64,000 bases of DNA from CAYNVS01 sp964400725 (lineage in GTDB: Bacteria > Myxococcota_A > SURF-8 > CAYNVS01): NCBI GenBank assembly GCA_964400725.1, contig CAYNVS010000005.1, positions 1 through 64,000 on the forward strand. Reading direction: 5' to 3'. The notes below the pieces were generated by a model, which searched no databases, was not told where the DNA came from, and was given only the letters and a program-made list of their open reading frames with translations. This document shows, piece after piece, positions 32,967-42,905 of the stretch. Every line of letters begins with the position of its first letter. The first letter of the stretch is position 1. Position numbers and translations under genes: made by a program.

Positions 32967-33935
32967 TTACGCGGTAATTCCCTCGAATAAAATCGTGGAA
33001 AGATAACGCTCGCCGGCGTCCGGCAAAATAACCACAATCGTTTTGCCCTTGTTTTCGGGCAAGGCGGCAAGCCTTGCCGCAACCGCAGCCGCGGCTCCCG
33101 ATGAAATGCCCGCCGTGATTCCCTCTTCCTTGTGCAGTCTTCTCGCAAACTCCACAGCTTCCTCGTTCTCGACGGTTTGAACGTCGTCAACCAAGCTCAA
33201 ATCGAGGACGTCCGGCTTGAAGCCGGCGCCGATGCCCTGAATTTTATGCGGCGAAGGCTTGGGCTCCTCTCCTTTGCGTATCGCCGTCAGCACGGGGGAA
33301 AACGCGGGCTCAACAGCGACGGACGCAATATTTTTTCCGCGCTCTTTTTTAAAATAGCGCGAAACGCCGGTAATCGTGCCGCCGGTTCCCACTCCGGAAA
33401 CGAAAATATCGACGTTTCCGTCGGTATCGTTCCAAATTTCGGGGCCGGTGGTTTTAAAATGAATTTCCGGGTTGGCCGGATTTTTAAACTGCTGCGGAAC
33501 AAAGTATTTCGCGGGGTCGTTCGCGGCGATTTCTTCGGCCTTCGCCACCGCCCCTTTCATGCCTTTGGCGCCTTCGGTTAAAACTATTTCAGCGCCGAAC
33601 GCCTTGAGCATCTTGCGCCGCTCAATCGACATCGTTTCGGGCATTGTCAGTATTATGGGGTAATTACGGGCAGCCGCGGCAAAAGCCAAAGCTATGCCGG
33701 TGTTGCCGCTGGTCGGCTCGACAATCGTAACGCTTCGGCTGCCGGGCTTCAATATTCCGTCCCGCTCCGCGGCCAGCACTAGCGCCGCGCCAAGCCTGCA
33801 CTTGACCGAATACGCCGGGTTGCGTCCCTCTATTTTAGCCAAAACCGTAGCGCCAAGCCCCTGCGTAACGCGGTTTAATCTCACCAGCGGCGTGTTTCCC
33901 ACGCTCGAAATATTATCCTCGTAAATCCTCGCCAT
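32967..33935 (-). CDS. cysK: cysteine synthase A
   Basis: The 322-residue PLP enzyme matches O-acetylserine sulfhydrylase. It has SVGNTPLVRLNR, the PLP lysine in NPAYSVKCRLGAA, EPTSGNTGIALA, GTGGTITGVSRYFK, and a C-terminal GISSGAAAAVAARLA. CysK joins O-acetylserine and sulfide to form cysteine. It is divergent from an IscR-like Rrf2 regulator gene across a 324-bp intergenic region, an arrangement that suggests control by sulfur or Fe-S status. cysE is not in view. A good terminator follows. Confidence 0.94.
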   Translation of the reverse strand: MARIYEDNISSVGNTPLVRLNRVTQGLGATVLAKIEGRNPAYSVKCRLGAALVLAAERDGILKPGSRSVTIVEPTSGNTGIALAFAAAARNYPIILTMPETMSIERRKMLKAFGAEIVLTEGAKGMKGAVAKAEEIAANDPAKYFVPQQFKNPANPEIHFKTTGPEIWNDTDGNVDIFVSGVGTGGTITGVSRYFKKERGKNIASVAVEPAFSPVLTAIRKGEEPKPSPHKIQGIGAGFKPDVLDLSLVDDVQTVENEEAVEFARRLHKEEGITAGISSGAAAAVAARLAALPENKGKTIVVILPDAGERYLSTILFEGITA

Positions 33936-34160
33936 GTAACTCTCCTTTTCTTAAAAAAATTAAATCGGCTGCCGCGTTTCAAATCGACCGCTCGAATTTA
34001 CACAATCCCGCCGCGGAGGCGAACCTTTTGGGGGAAATCGAAAGCAAATAGTTGACTGCAGCCGTAATAAAATTCATAATCAAAACAGAAGCCGGGCAGT
34101 CTAGCCAGCAATCGGTAGTAAGCGCTTTTGTTTTATGTTTTTTAATAAAATACATATCGC

Positions 34161-34225
34161 TTGCCTTTATTGGTTAAGCGGGTTACAATTTAAATATTAT
34201 AATGTTGATAATAATTGTCAACATT
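34161..34225 (+). promoter_or_regulatory. promoter and palindromic operator of the rrf2 gene
   Basis: The cysK-rrf2 gap (33936-34259) contains TTGCCT (34161-34166) and TACAAT (34184-34189) with 17-bp spacing. A palindrome AATGTTGA-N9-TCAACATT follows at 34201-34225, at or just after the expected start of transcription. The position fits autorepression by the Rrf2 protein. The rest of the gap shows no gene. Confidence 0.6.
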
Positions 34226-34259
34226 AAAACGACAAATTTTTTCGGAGCAGAGGCAAACT

Positions 34260-34703
34260 ATGGAAGGGCTCTCAACAAAAGGGAGATACGCTGCGAGAAT
34301 TATGCTTAGACTCGCCATGCAGAAGGACGGAACGCCGCTTCAGGTAGGCAAAATCGCCCAAATGGAGCAAATCGCTCCGTTGTACATCGAGCAGATTTTA
34401 ATTAAACTCAAGCAGGCGCAGATTGTACGCAGCGTCCGCGGCGCTAAAGGCGGGTATTTTTTAGCGCGCCCTGCGGAAGAAATAACGGTGGCTAATATTC
34501 TCGAAGCGGCGGAGGGAAGCGTCGCGCTGGCGCGCTGCATGGACGACGCGTGCGTTAGGGCGACCGGCTGCGCGACTAATCGAGTATGGAAACAGGCGAC
34601 GGAAGCGATGTACAAGGTTTTCGAGTCGATAACGCTTGCCCGGCTTGCGAAGGACGCGGAAGATTTGGCCGCCGAAAACGCTCCGGCAAGTTACGAAATT
34701 TAA
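34260..34703 (+). CDS. Rrf2-family regulator, IscR-like with Fe-S cysteines
   Basis: The 147-residue protein begins at MEGLSTKGRYAARIML, preceded by GGAGCAGAGG. The winged helix includes VGKIAQMEQIAPLYIEQIL and VRSVRGAKGGYFLARPAEE. Three cysteines at 93, 98 and 104 have almost the IscR spacing (92, 98, 104 in E. coli), so it probably binds a [2Fe-2S] cluster; the IscR His107 is Asn here. Members include IscR (Fe-S status) and CymR (cysteine). Divergence from cysK and a palindrome near its promoter suggest it controls itself and possibly cysK. An isc or suf operon is not in the window. Confidence 0.88.
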   Translation: MEGLSTKGRYAARIMLRLAMQKDGTPLQVGKIAQMEQIAPLYIEQILIKLKQAQIVRSVRGAKGGYFLARPAEEITVANILEAAEGSVALARCMDDACVRATGCATNRVWKQATEAMYKVFESITLARLAKDAEDLAAENAPASYEI

Positions 34704-34726
34704 ATTTATCGCTTTAGGCCGAAAAT

Positions 34727-34753
34727 AAAAACGGCGCGTAATGCGCCGTTTTT
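34727..34753. terminator. bidirectional terminator between rrf2 and lon
   Basis: AAAAACGGCGC and GCGCCGTTTTT flank a five-base loop, giving A/T runs suitable for termination from both converging genes. Confidence 0.92.
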
Positions 34754-34776
34754 GTTTGCATTTCCCAAAGCGTTGG

Positions 34777-37182
34777 TTAATTGACGCGCGGCCCTACCGC
34801 GGCGGTTTTGTTTTTTTCGTCCTCTTCGTCGTCTTTCAACGGATCTTCTTTCAGTACGGCCGATTTTTCCACGAAGGGATCGCTTATGAGAGCGGCTTTG
34901 AGAGCCTCGTCCAAGTCGGCTACGCAAAGAATTTGCATATCCTTTTTCGCCTCTTCCGGAACGTCTTCAAGATTAGGCTCGTTCTCCTTGGGAATAACGA
35001 CCGTTTTAATTCCGCTTCTATGCGCCGCGAGAAATTTTTCCTTCAGCCCGCCGATGGACAGAACTCTGCCGCGAAGCGTCAGCTCGCCCGTCATGGAAAC
35101 GTCGCGTCTTACGGGTATGCCGGTGAGCGCGCTGGCTATCGCCGTCGCGATGGTTATGCCGGCGCTCGGCCCGTCCTTGGGAACCGCTCCCTCAGGCACG
35201 TGAATATGAATGTCGGTTTTTTTGAAAATTTTGGAAGAAATTCCCAAACGGTTGGCGCGCGAGCGAATGTACATCAAGGCGGCCTTGGCGCTTTCCTGCA
35301 TGACTTCGCCCAGCTTGCCGGTAATCGTCAGCTTGCCGTCGCCCGGCACGATTACGACTTCTATATTAAGCAGCTCGCCGCCGAACTCCGTCCATGCCAT
35401 TCCGTTTGCGACGCCTACGAGATTTTCTTTTTCGGAATCGGTTCTTTGGTATTTAGGCACGCCCAAATGCGACCTTACGACGTCTTTGTTCACCGTCCAT
35501 TCGCGTTCGGTTCCGCCCCGCTCGCGCAAAGCCTCGACCGCTATTTTACGGTCGATAGTAGCGATGGCGCGCTCAAGCGAGCGCACGCCCGCCTCGCGGG
35601 TGTAGCTGTTTATTACTTCCTTAAGCGCGTCGTCTTCAAACGCGACCTTAATTTTATCCAGTCCGTTGGCTTTTATCTGTTTGGGAATCAGATAACGACG
35701 GGCGATTTCCATCTTCTCGTCTTCTGAGTATCCGTTAAGCTCTATAATTTCGAGCCTGTCGCGCAGCGGCGCGGGTATTGCGTTAAGGTAGTTCGCCGTG
35801 GTGATGAAGAGAACTTTGCTCAAGTCGTAATCCACGTCTAAAAAGTGATCCTGAAATTTGTTGTTCTGCTCCGGGTCGAGAGCCTCAAGCAGCGCGCTTG
35901 CCGGATCGCCTCTAAAGTCGGAGCTGAGCTTGTCTATCTCGTCAAGCAGAAGCACCGGATTAATAGTTCCGGCTTTCTTCATGTGCATTATTATTTTGCC
36001 GGGCATGGAGCCGATGTAAGTGCGCCGGTGTCCGCGTATTTCGGCTTCGTCCCTCACTCCGCCCAAGCTCATGCGGACGAATTTGCGGCCTGTCGCGCGG
36101 GCGATGGAGCTCGCGATGCTCGTTTTGCCGACTCCCGGAGGCCCGACAAAGCAGAGTATAGGCCCTTTTAACTCGCCCGAAAGCATGCGCACCGCCAAAT
36201 ACTCCAGTATGCGCTCTTTTACTTTTTTAAGACCGTAGTGGTCTTCTTCCAAAATGCGCGACGCCTCGTTGATGTCTTCCACGTCGGCTGTCTGCTCGTT
36301 CCAAGGAATGCCGACCAGCCAGTCGATATAATTGCGGCTCACGGCGGCCTCGGCGCTCATCGGCGACATCATTCTAAGCCTTTTAAGCTCGCGCGACGCC
36401 TTTTCCTTCGCCTCTTCGCTCATCCCCTTCTTCTCGATTTGGGTTTCGAGCTCCTTCATCTCGGCGCGGTAGTCGTCCTCCAAGCTGGCGGGCTGGTTCT
36501 CCGGCCTCTGCGCTTCCGCCGGGCGCGTTCTCTGCTGAACGGTTTTTTGACGCTTTTCGGCCTGCATGTTTTCGATTTCGTTCTTCAGCAGATTGAGCAC
36601 CTTAGACAAGCGCGCCACCGGATCGGTCGTTTCCAGCAGCTCCTGTTTGTACTCCAGCTTGAAGTTCACCGCGACCGGAATAAGGTCGGCGACCTGACCG
36701 GGCTCCTGCGCCATTTTGAGCGGCTTTAAAATGTCCCGCGGAATTTTCTTCTGATAATCGAGATAATTCTCAAGCACGGAGTAAACCTGCCGCCGCAGAC
36801 TTTCCACGTCGTTGGGCTGGTAAATCGCCGCCGGTATTTCTTCCAAAGGCGCGACCTGCGCCACAAGTTTATCGCCCGATTCTACGAACTGCATTAGCCG
36901 CGCGCGCTTCTTTCCTTCTATCAGCACGCGCATGGTGCCGTCCGGCAGGCGCATAAGCTGCACTATGCGTCCAATCGCGCCGACGTCGTAAACGTCGTTG
37001 GGCGAGGGATCGTTAATCTGCGCCTGTTTCTGCGCTACCAGCCACAGCCTTCTGTCTTTAGAGAAAGCCATTTCGAGAGCTTTAATCGAGCGTTCCCTGC
37101 CGACGAACAGCGGTATCATCATTTGAGGAAAGACTACGACGTCTCTTAATGGAATTACCGGTAAAATTTCAAATTCATTCAT
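34777..37182 (-). CDS. lon: ATP-dependent protease Lon
   Basis: The 801-residue LonA-type protease has an N-terminal LAN substrate domain (ILPVIPLRDVVVFPQM), a helical linker with coiled coil, and an AAA+ module with GPPGVGKTS and VLLLDEIDKL. The C-terminal protease domain has catalytic Ser673 in PKDGPSAGI and Lys714 in GGLKEKF. It degrades misfolded and regulatory proteins. A Gln/Glu-rich insertion (near 225-250) and an acidic tail (DPLKDDEEDEKNK) are lineage additions. It converges with the Rrf2 gene and is apparently monocistronic. Confidence 0.96.
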   Translation of the reverse strand: MNEFEILPVIPLRDVVVFPQMMIPLFVGRERSIKALEMAFSKDRRLWLVAQKQAQINDPSPNDVYDVGAIGRIVQLMRLPDGTMRVLIEGKKRARLMQFVESGDKLVAQVAPLEEIPAAIYQPNDVESLRRQVYSVLENYLDYQKKIPRDILKPLKMAQEPGQVADLIPVAVNFKLEYKQELLETTDPVARLSKVLNLLKNEIENMQAEKRQKTVQQRTRPAEAQRPENQPASLEDDYRAEMKELETQIEKKGMSEEAKEKASRELKRLRMMSPMSAEAAVSRNYIDWLVGIPWNEQTADVEDINEASRILEEDHYGLKKVKERILEYLAVRMLSGELKGPILCFVGPPGVGKTSIASSIARATGRKFVRMSLGGVRDEAEIRGHRRTYIGSMPGKIIMHMKKAGTINPVLLLDEIDKLSSDFRGDPASALLEALDPEQNNKFQDHFLDVDYDLSKVLFITTANYLNAIPAPLRDRLEIIELNGYSEDEKMEIARRYLIPKQIKANGLDKIKVAFEDDALKEVINSYTREAGVRSLERAIATIDRKIAVEALRERGGTEREWTVNKDVVRSHLGVPKYQRTDSEKENLVGVANGMAWTEFGGELLNIEVVIVPGDGKLTITGKLGEVMQESAKAALMYIRSRANRLGISSKIFKKTDIHIHVPEGAVPKDGPSAGITIATAIASALTGIPVRRDVSMTGELTLRGRVLSIGGLKEKFLAAHRSGIKTVVIPKENEPNLEDVPEEAKKDMQILCVADLDEALKAALISDPFVEKSAVLKEDPLKDDEEDEKNKTAAVGPRVN

Positions 37183-37355
37183 TGATGCCTCTCGTATTAA
37201 AACCGGCGAAAAGCGTCTTCGCCTTATACTACAATTGCAATTAAAAAGAATTTGTCAAACTTATAAGACGTTTTTCATGCGGACGAAAACGCTTAAAACC
37301 CTTTGCTAAACGGCGTTTGCTTCGTTTTTTTGAAAAAATAAGCGGGCTTAAAAAC

Positions 37356-37973
37356 TCATTCGACCGCAAACAATTCCGCCAGCTTTCCGCCTTTGTAAAC
37401 CTCTATTTTCGCCGGAAAATATCCTTTAGTCAGCGGGTCGTCCCAGTCGAGGAATCTAATCTCCACCCTTTCTTTCGGCTCCCTGCCCAATATCAGCTTT
37501 ACCGGATGAGATTTTTCCTTGTTGAACCAAGCCTGCGGCGCCTTCGCGTCTCCTTCGAGAGCGCCGATTACAAAGCACGGCTCTCCTTCCCAGCGCGCCA
37601 GCCCTCTTACCTTTAAATCGATTTCATTTCCATGGAGAAATTGTATCGCCAGCGTATCGTCGAAAAGAGAGTTAAAGTATTTATAAATGAGCTTCGCGGC
37701 GGCGTCCTTGCCCGCGCCTTCTCCTTTCAAAGAGACCTTAACCGACCCCTTGCCGTCGAAGGCGAACTCCGCCGATCGAGCGTCTTTTATCTTGTCCGGC
37801 GAGCCGTCCACAACCAGCGACTTCGCTGTATAAATTTTTTCCGGCCTGTTTTTCCAAACCGACGCGGCCTGTTTAAGGATCGCCTCGGAGGGAATTACGT
37901 AAGCGGCGAAACAAAGCGCCGCTGCGGCAAGCAGGGCGGACGACAATTTGAATTTTATAAAATTAGTTTTCAT
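37356..37973 (-). CDS. exported hypothetical protein
   Basis: The 205-residue product starts at MKTNFIKFKLSSALLA, a clear signal peptide probably cleaved after the Ala-rich segment near residue 25. The in-frame extension upstream looks unlike protein and is not used; no strong ribosome-binding site supports either start. The mature protein alternates short strands, with motifs such as SAEFAFDGKGSVKVSLKG, GLARWEGEPCFVIGALEG and RVEIRFLDWDD. This pattern resembles periplasmic lipoprotein-sorting or LolA-like beta proteins, but the similarity is weak. No function is proposed. Confidence 0.7.
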   Translation of the reverse strand: MKTNFIKFKLSSALLAAAALCFAAYVIPSEAILKQAASVWKNRPEKIYTAKSLVVDGSPDKIKDARSAEFAFDGKGSVKVSLKGEGAGKDAAAKLIYKYFNSLFDDTLAIQFLHGNEIDLKVRGLARWEGEPCFVIGALEGDAKAPQAWFNKEKSHPVKLILGREPKERVEIRFLDWDDPLTKGYFPAKIEVYKGGKLAELFAVE

Positions 37974-38226
37974 AAAGAAAATTATCGGCAAAACGGCCGA
38001 ACAGTCAAATCGATTTCCATGAAAGAAACGCCGCAATTCAACGAACCTTCGGGTTTTAATAAAATCTTCAATGCTGCCCCGGATCGGCGCGCCCGGGCTG
38101 CCCCTGTTTGGCAATAACCCGAAACATGCCGGCATGCCGGCGCGCTCTTTTTTAAAACCTTGACATCCCGCGCCGCGTCAATTAGGTATAAATGAAACCC
38201 TCTTTGAAAAGGAGTTGACGACAAAC

Positions 38227-39798
38227 ATGACGTTCGCCGACATTTTGACCTACGTCCTGCTGGCCGCCGCAATAGCCACGCTCGCCTTCAACATATACAG
38301 ATACGCGAAAGGGCTGCGCGATTCCCCCCGCGACATGTGGCTTCTCTTTCTTTACAAATTTGTGGAATACGCCGCGTACGCCGCGATGAACATGGCCATA
38401 ATACTTTGGCTTTCCAAAGACTGCGGGTTGGGCGACGTCGCCGCCGGAACGTACATTTCCGGCTGGTCTATCATGCTTTCCATAATGGGAATGATTACCG
38501 GCGCGCTCGTCGATACAGTAGGCATTAAGCGCATTCTCCTGTTAAGCATAGCCGCGCTTATGATTTCCCGCTTCTTTATGTCGTGGCTCACCAACCCGAT
38601 ACTCGTTTTCATCGCCGGATTTTTCCCGCTCGCGATAGGCTTCGCCATAGTCGGGCCGCTCGTTTCGGTCGCGATAAAGCGCTTTACAACTAAGGAGGGA
38701 GCCGCGCTCGGTTTCGGCCTTTTCTACGTCATAATGAACATCGGCTACGCAATCGGCGGCTGGTTCTTCGACTACGTGCGGAACCTATACGCTATTAAAG
38801 ACGCCGCCGGCAAAGTAATAGACGAGAACGCCGGCACGATGCTTTTAGGCGTTCATTTCTCAACTTATCAAATGTTTTTCCTTTACGGCTTCATCGCCAC
38901 GTGCTTCAGCCTTCTAGTCGCATTATTTATCCGCGAAGGCGTTGAAATGACGGAAAACGGCGTCGTCGTCAAGCCGCGCAAGGAGTTCGGCAAAGGATTC
39001 GACGCGATTAAAAACGCCTCGAAAGAGACCGGATTGATGATTAAGTCCGTCATTACCGAAAAGTATTTCTGGATATTCATAGGAATGCTTTCGATAACTC
39101 TCTTCGTCAGGTTTGTCTTCTTTCACTTCCATTACACTTTTCCCAAATACGGCATCCGCGTTTTGGGCGAAGGCGCGAAAATCGGCTCTATCTACGGCGT
39201 GCTAAATCCTGTGCTCATCGTTTTCCTAGTTCCTCTTGTAGCGTCTCTTACTAAAAAAGTAAGCTCTTACCGAATGATGATCGTCGGCTCCATCGTCTCG
39301 TCGCTGTCTTGCTTTGTGGCGGCCATGCCGGGGCATTACTTCGCCTTTCTAACCGACACCGCGCTGGGCGAAATTATTTTTATCAAATGGCTCGGCCTTG
39401 CCCCGACCATGCAGGCTTTGCACGCCGCGCCGCCTTCGCCCGCGTACTGGCCGCTGATAGTTATGATTACCGTCTTCACCGTAGGCGAGGCTATTTGGTC
39501 TCCGCGCCTGATGCAGTTCACCGCGGAGATAGCCCCGAAGGGGAAGGAAGGAGCGTATATCGCGCTGTCGGTTCTGCCGTTCTTTCTGGCAAAATTCGTC
39601 GTCGGGCCGATGTCGGGCTTGCTGTTAAAGTATTACGTTCCGGTCGATTCGGCGGGAAAGGCTTTGCCGCATTACCCTGAACACCACATGATTTGGATAT
39701 GGATAGGCGGAATGGCGGTATTTACTCCGATAGGGCTGCTTGTCTTCCGCGGTCTCTTCCATAAAAAACACGAACAAGAAGCGGAGGCTTCAAGTTAA
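38227..39798 (+). CDS. MFS transporter
   Basis: The 523-residue inner-membrane protein has about 12 hydrophobic segments. An MFS-type loop follows helix 2-3 (GALVDTVGIKRILLLS), and GFGLFYVIMNIGYAIGGWFFDYVRN is reminiscent of peptide and sugar MFS carriers. An unusual first helix precedes the canonical bundle. The ATG at 38227 is preferred to a TTG at 38215 because AAAGGAG directly abuts the TTG. Substrate is unknown. It stands alone, with a hairpin after the stop codon. Confidence 0.85.
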   Translation: MTFADILTYVLLAAAIATLAFNIYRYAKGLRDSPRDMWLLFLYKFVEYAAYAAMNMAIILWLSKDCGLGDVAAGTYISGWSIMLSIMGMITGALVDTVGIKRILLLSIAALMISRFFMSWLTNPILVFIAGFFPLAIGFAIVGPLVSVAIKRFTTKEGAALGFGLFYVIMNIGYAIGGWFFDYVRNLYAIKDAAGKVIDENAGTMLLGVHFSTYQMFFLYGFIATCFSLLVALFIREGVEMTENGVVVKPRKEFGKGFDAIKNASKETGLMIKSVITEKYFWIFIGMLSITLFVRFVFFHFHYTFPKYGIRVLGEGAKIGSIYGVLNPVLIVFLVPLVASLTKKVSSYRMMIVGSIVSSLSCFVAAMPGHYFAFLTDTALGEIIFIKWLGLAPTMQALHAAPPSPAYWPLIVMITVFTVGEAIWSPRLMQFTAEIAPKGKEGAYIALSVLPFFLAKFVVGPMSGLLLKYYVPVDSAGKALPHYPEHHMIWIWIGGMAVFTPIGLLVFRGLFHKKHEQEAEASS

Positions 39799-39801
39799 AT
39801 G

Positions 39802-39828
39802 AAAAAAGGCTCGAAAGAGCCTTGTTTA
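39802..39828 (+). terminator. hairpin terminator after the MFS gene
   Basis: AAGGCTC-gaaa-GAGCCTT (39806-39823) follows the stop codon by 7 bp, with a short T-containing tail. Confidence 0.7.
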
Positions 39829-39992
39829 TATCCAATAACGCGTTTGGATTGTATTCTACTATATCTTTACGCGTTCCGAACTCAACCGGAATTAGCGAAG
39901 CCGCCGCATCTTCTTATACAGGCTTATGGCAACCTTCGGCATCCTCAGAACGCGTGAGCGCAACAAACGATTGAAAAAAATAAGGCCAAACT

Positions 39993-40016
39993 AAAAAGCC
40001 CCCGTTCGGGGGCTTT
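39993..40016 (-). terminator. terminator of the large ASH-domain lipoprotein gene
   Basis: AAAGCCCCCG and CGGGGGCTTT form a strong stem with a two-base loop. On the minus strand the T run follows, 11 bp past the lipoprotein stop. Confidence 0.88.
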
Positions 40017-40026
40017 CGCGTTTAAT

Positions 40027-42702
40027 TTATGGGCCGCCGACGGGCGACGGGGGGCATTCCCAATCGCCGTTCTTGCGTTTAATCGTCCAGCAAACCTGAT
40101 CGCCCGTGTTTTTCATCGAGCCGGAGTAACCCGAATCGCTGCATATCCAGTTGCCGAAGCCAAGCAGCGGGTCAAACAGGTAAATCGTAAAGTTGATTTT
40201 GGCCGTCCAGAGACAGAACTGCTCGTTGAAAATATCCACCGCCAGATGGTCGCAGTTGTAAATGTACTTCGCGCAGAAGGTCCATACGCCGTCTTGGGCG
40301 TGGTTTGTAATAATTTGTTCGCGCTTGCCGCTGGCGCACGTCGTCGCCCACTCCACCATCGTTCCGGCGCCGTAAGTTCCGAAGTTGCACGTCGCGCTCG
40401 AATTCATGTCTTTTTCCGAGCATCTGCTCCCCATCGGAGACTTGAGGTCTAAATCGACCTGCGCCTTCGCGTTGCAGCCGTCGTAAACCAATAAAATTCC
40501 CAAATCGCGGTTGCACTGCGCGTTTACCGCGACCCATCCTTCATATTCCGTCCAAGCGCCCAAATCGTCCATAACGTCGAGAGCGATTTCGTAGTCGCCG
40601 CTAGCGTCGAACGTAACGGTAACGTCTTCGACTCCGATGCTGCCGTCGGTATCGTGCGGGTATGGGCAGGGTTTTACGTTCGCGTAGTAGTTGTAAGGCT
40701 TTAACGTCGCCTGACTGCCGGCAGGCTTTTTGCGTATGCGCCAGCAGTAACTTTTTATGTTGGAATCGGAGTCTTCGTCGTAGCTGCCGCCTCCGAAGAA
40801 AGACTTTTCCTCTCCGCATTTAAGGCCGTTGATTGGAGCCGTTACCGGCGCGCCGTGCGGCTGCGTGGATATAACCGCCACCGGTTTGACGTTTTCCGGC
40901 CTGCCGGTGCACATAACCGGGAAGAGAGCCAAACCGATTTCATCGTGGTTGGGCCGCTCGTTCCTCATGTTGCGTTCGCAAATCCTGACGGTGGATTCGG
41001 TATTAATATCGCATGCGCGGCATCCGGCAGTTCCTGCTACGCACCATTCGACCTTTAGATACGCCATGTCGTCGCGTTTTACGGCTTTATTTTGCGAGTT
41101 GTACTTCGGCTGCGGTACGTAATGAATTATTACGCTTTGGAACTCGTTCGGGTCTAGCGTTATCGGCTCGTAAGGGACGTTGTCGAACGCGTGATCGACG
41201 TAGAAGCTGGCGTTAGGCGTATCCACCGTAAAGGGAACGTCGGTATATAATTTATGTATAAGTATCGTATTTCCGCTGTTGTTGTAAATAGTTACTTCGG
41301 TCGTGCACTCCTTGCCGTATTCGCATTTTCCGTGGCAGGCTATAGGGTTGGGGTTAGCCATTAAAATGTAGCTGTCCGACTCGCCGCTCAAATCAACCGT
41401 TGTAACCTGCTGCGACTGGTCTTGGCTGTCGTTGAATATTTGTATATGGTCGCCCGCTACGCCGTTTTCGTACGGGTGGAAATAAACTCCCACAGTGGCG
41501 CACGCGCGAGGATTTTCGTTGGATTCGCATACCTTGGTATTGTTGTTGCAGCCCCACTTCGGATGCCCCTTTTGGCAGTAAGCCTCGTCCGCGCTTCCGT
41601 CGGTTTTAGCGCAGCTTAATACGCAATGCCCTTCGGAGCACGTAAGTCCGGACAGATTGGCGGTATCGCTTCCGGGCGCGCGGCAGTCTTTGTTGATTGA
41701 GCATAAAGCCGGAAGGCTGTTTATCGGCGGAGGGCACGGATCGACTTCCCCTTTGGGGTCGAGAAGAATCGGATGCAGCGTGGATATTGACGGAGTTACC
41801 AGGCTGAACATTCCGTTTTGTCCGGCAAGGCTGATTTCGTCTATTTTAAGAACGTTGTTTCCGGCCGGGTCTCCAGAGTTCCAAACGTGAAGCCAAGTGT
41901 AGGCGGGCGGCGCGCCGACGTCAACGTTGCCGAAGTAAATCATTCCGGTAATAGCGTCATAATAGTTCGGGTCGCCGGCGACGCTTATTTTGCGGTCGCC
42001 TTTGAACTGCGATTGAAGAGTAACGCGTTGAATATAACCGTTTGAAGCGTTGGAGGCGATTTCAATGACGGCGGAGTCGATGCCGTTGTCCACCGGTTGA
42101 TAGCAAATTGAAATAGGCATAAGCTGTCCAAGCGGCGGAATGGAAATAGGTTTCTTGTCGATAATGTCCTGGGGCAGAGTAGTCTCGTCGATTTTGAATT
42201 CCTGCGTTTGGTTTTGATCGTAATAAATTTCGTAAATTACCAGAACGTCCGTTCCTTGGTTGCTTATAGAGAGCTCTTTGCAGACGGGGCTTCCCATCAG
42301 CACGGCGCCGAAGTTTATCGGGTTGTTGTAAACCAAATACGCTTTGCCGGACTGTTCTGCGGGCTCGTAATCGGTTTCCGCGGCGTTGGAAACGCAGCAG
42401 GAGCGCGCCGTGTTGCAGTGATAATTGGCGGGGCATTCCGAATTGAGCGAGCACGACTTGAGACATTGATCGGAGTCGGACGGAAGCTCTACGTCCTTGT
42501 CCTCGTCGGGGAACTCAGGCTCGCCCCATATAGGAGCGCAAACGCCATGGACGGTATCGCAGAGAAAGTTCATAGGGCAATCTTCGTCAATCGAGCAGTG
42601 ATGGCCTATGACAACGTCTTCCACGGCTTTGCAGCCGGCGCCCCAAACCGCCAGCGCGGCAATAAACGCCGCAGCCAATAAAATCAAACTTTTAGCTTTC
42701 AT
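40027..42702 (-). CDS. large multidomain surface lipoprotein (Cys-rich, ASH and PKD-like)
   Basis: The 891-residue protein starts at MKAKSLILLAAAF; the signal ends at VWGAGC (lipobox). Two short Cys-rich units (CSIDEDCPMNFLCDTVHGVC and a similar one) follow. Next are two ASH/choice-of-anchor-D-like beta domains with NFGAVLMGSPVCKELSISNQ and YFGNVDVGAPPAYTWLHVWN, further Cys-rich loops, and a PKD-like segment with PVAVIST, GGGSYDEDSDSNIKSYCWRI and GDYEIALDVMDD. The C-terminal region is rich in Trp, Cys and Asp. It is likely exposed on the cell surface or in the periplasm as a binding or adhesion protein. It has no catalytic motif. The gene is probably monocistronic. Confidence 0.82.
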   Translation of the reverse strand: MKAKSLILLAAAFIAALAVWGAGCKAVEDVVIGHHCSIDEDCPMNFLCDTVHGVCAPIWGEPEFPDEDKDVELPSDSDQCLKSCSLNSECPANYHCNTARSCCVSNAAETDYEPAEQSGKAYLVYNNPINFGAVLMGSPVCKELSISNQGTDVLVIYEIYYDQNQTQEFKIDETTLPQDIIDKKPISIPPLGQLMPISICYQPVDNGIDSAVIEIASNASNGYIQRVTLQSQFKGDRKISVAGDPNYYDAITGMIYFGNVDVGAPPAYTWLHVWNSGDPAGNNVLKIDEISLAGQNGMFSLVTPSISTLHPILLDPKGEVDPCPPPINSLPALCSINKDCRAPGSDTANLSGLTCSEGHCVLSCAKTDGSADEAYCQKGHPKWGCNNNTKVCESNENPRACATVGVYFHPYENGVAGDHIQIFNDSQDQSQQVTTVDLSGESDSYILMANPNPIACHGKCEYGKECTTEVTIYNNSGNTILIHKLYTDVPFTVDTPNASFYVDHAFDNVPYEPITLDPNEFQSVIIHYVPQPKYNSQNKAVKRDDMAYLKVEWCVAGTAGCRACDINTESTVRICERNMRNERPNHDEIGLALFPVMCTGRPENVKPVAVISTQPHGAPVTAPINGLKCGEEKSFFGGGSYDEDSDSNIKSYCWRIRKKPAGSQATLKPYNYYANVKPCPYPHDTDGSIGVEDVTVTFDASGDYEIALDVMDDLGAWTEYEGWVAVNAQCNRDLGILLVYDGCNAKAQVDLDLKSPMGSRCSEKDMNSSATCNFGTYGAGTMVEWATTCASGKREQIITNHAQDGVWTFCAKYIYNCDHLAVDIFNEQFCLWTAKINFTIYLFDPLLGFGNWICSDSGYSGSMKNTGDQVCWTIKRKNGDWECPPSPVGGP

Positions 42703-42905
42703 TTTAACGCCTGTAAGTCCTTTTGTTCGTCGTTGCATTTTTTCAATCGCCAACGCAAACGCGCTTATAAAATCAATTAACATAATACATCATTTTGTAT
42801 TATAACCCCAGCGGCGGCGCAGGTCAACCGACTTTTGCGAAATTATTATATGAATTCAAATAAGAATCGCGATTCGGCGCGCGCTTTAATTTACGGCGTT
42901 TTGTT

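Noticed and set aside
38215..38226. TTG start for the MFS transporter
   Set aside because: The AAAGGAG site is directly adjacent to the TTG, leaving no spacer; the ATG at 38227 is better placed.
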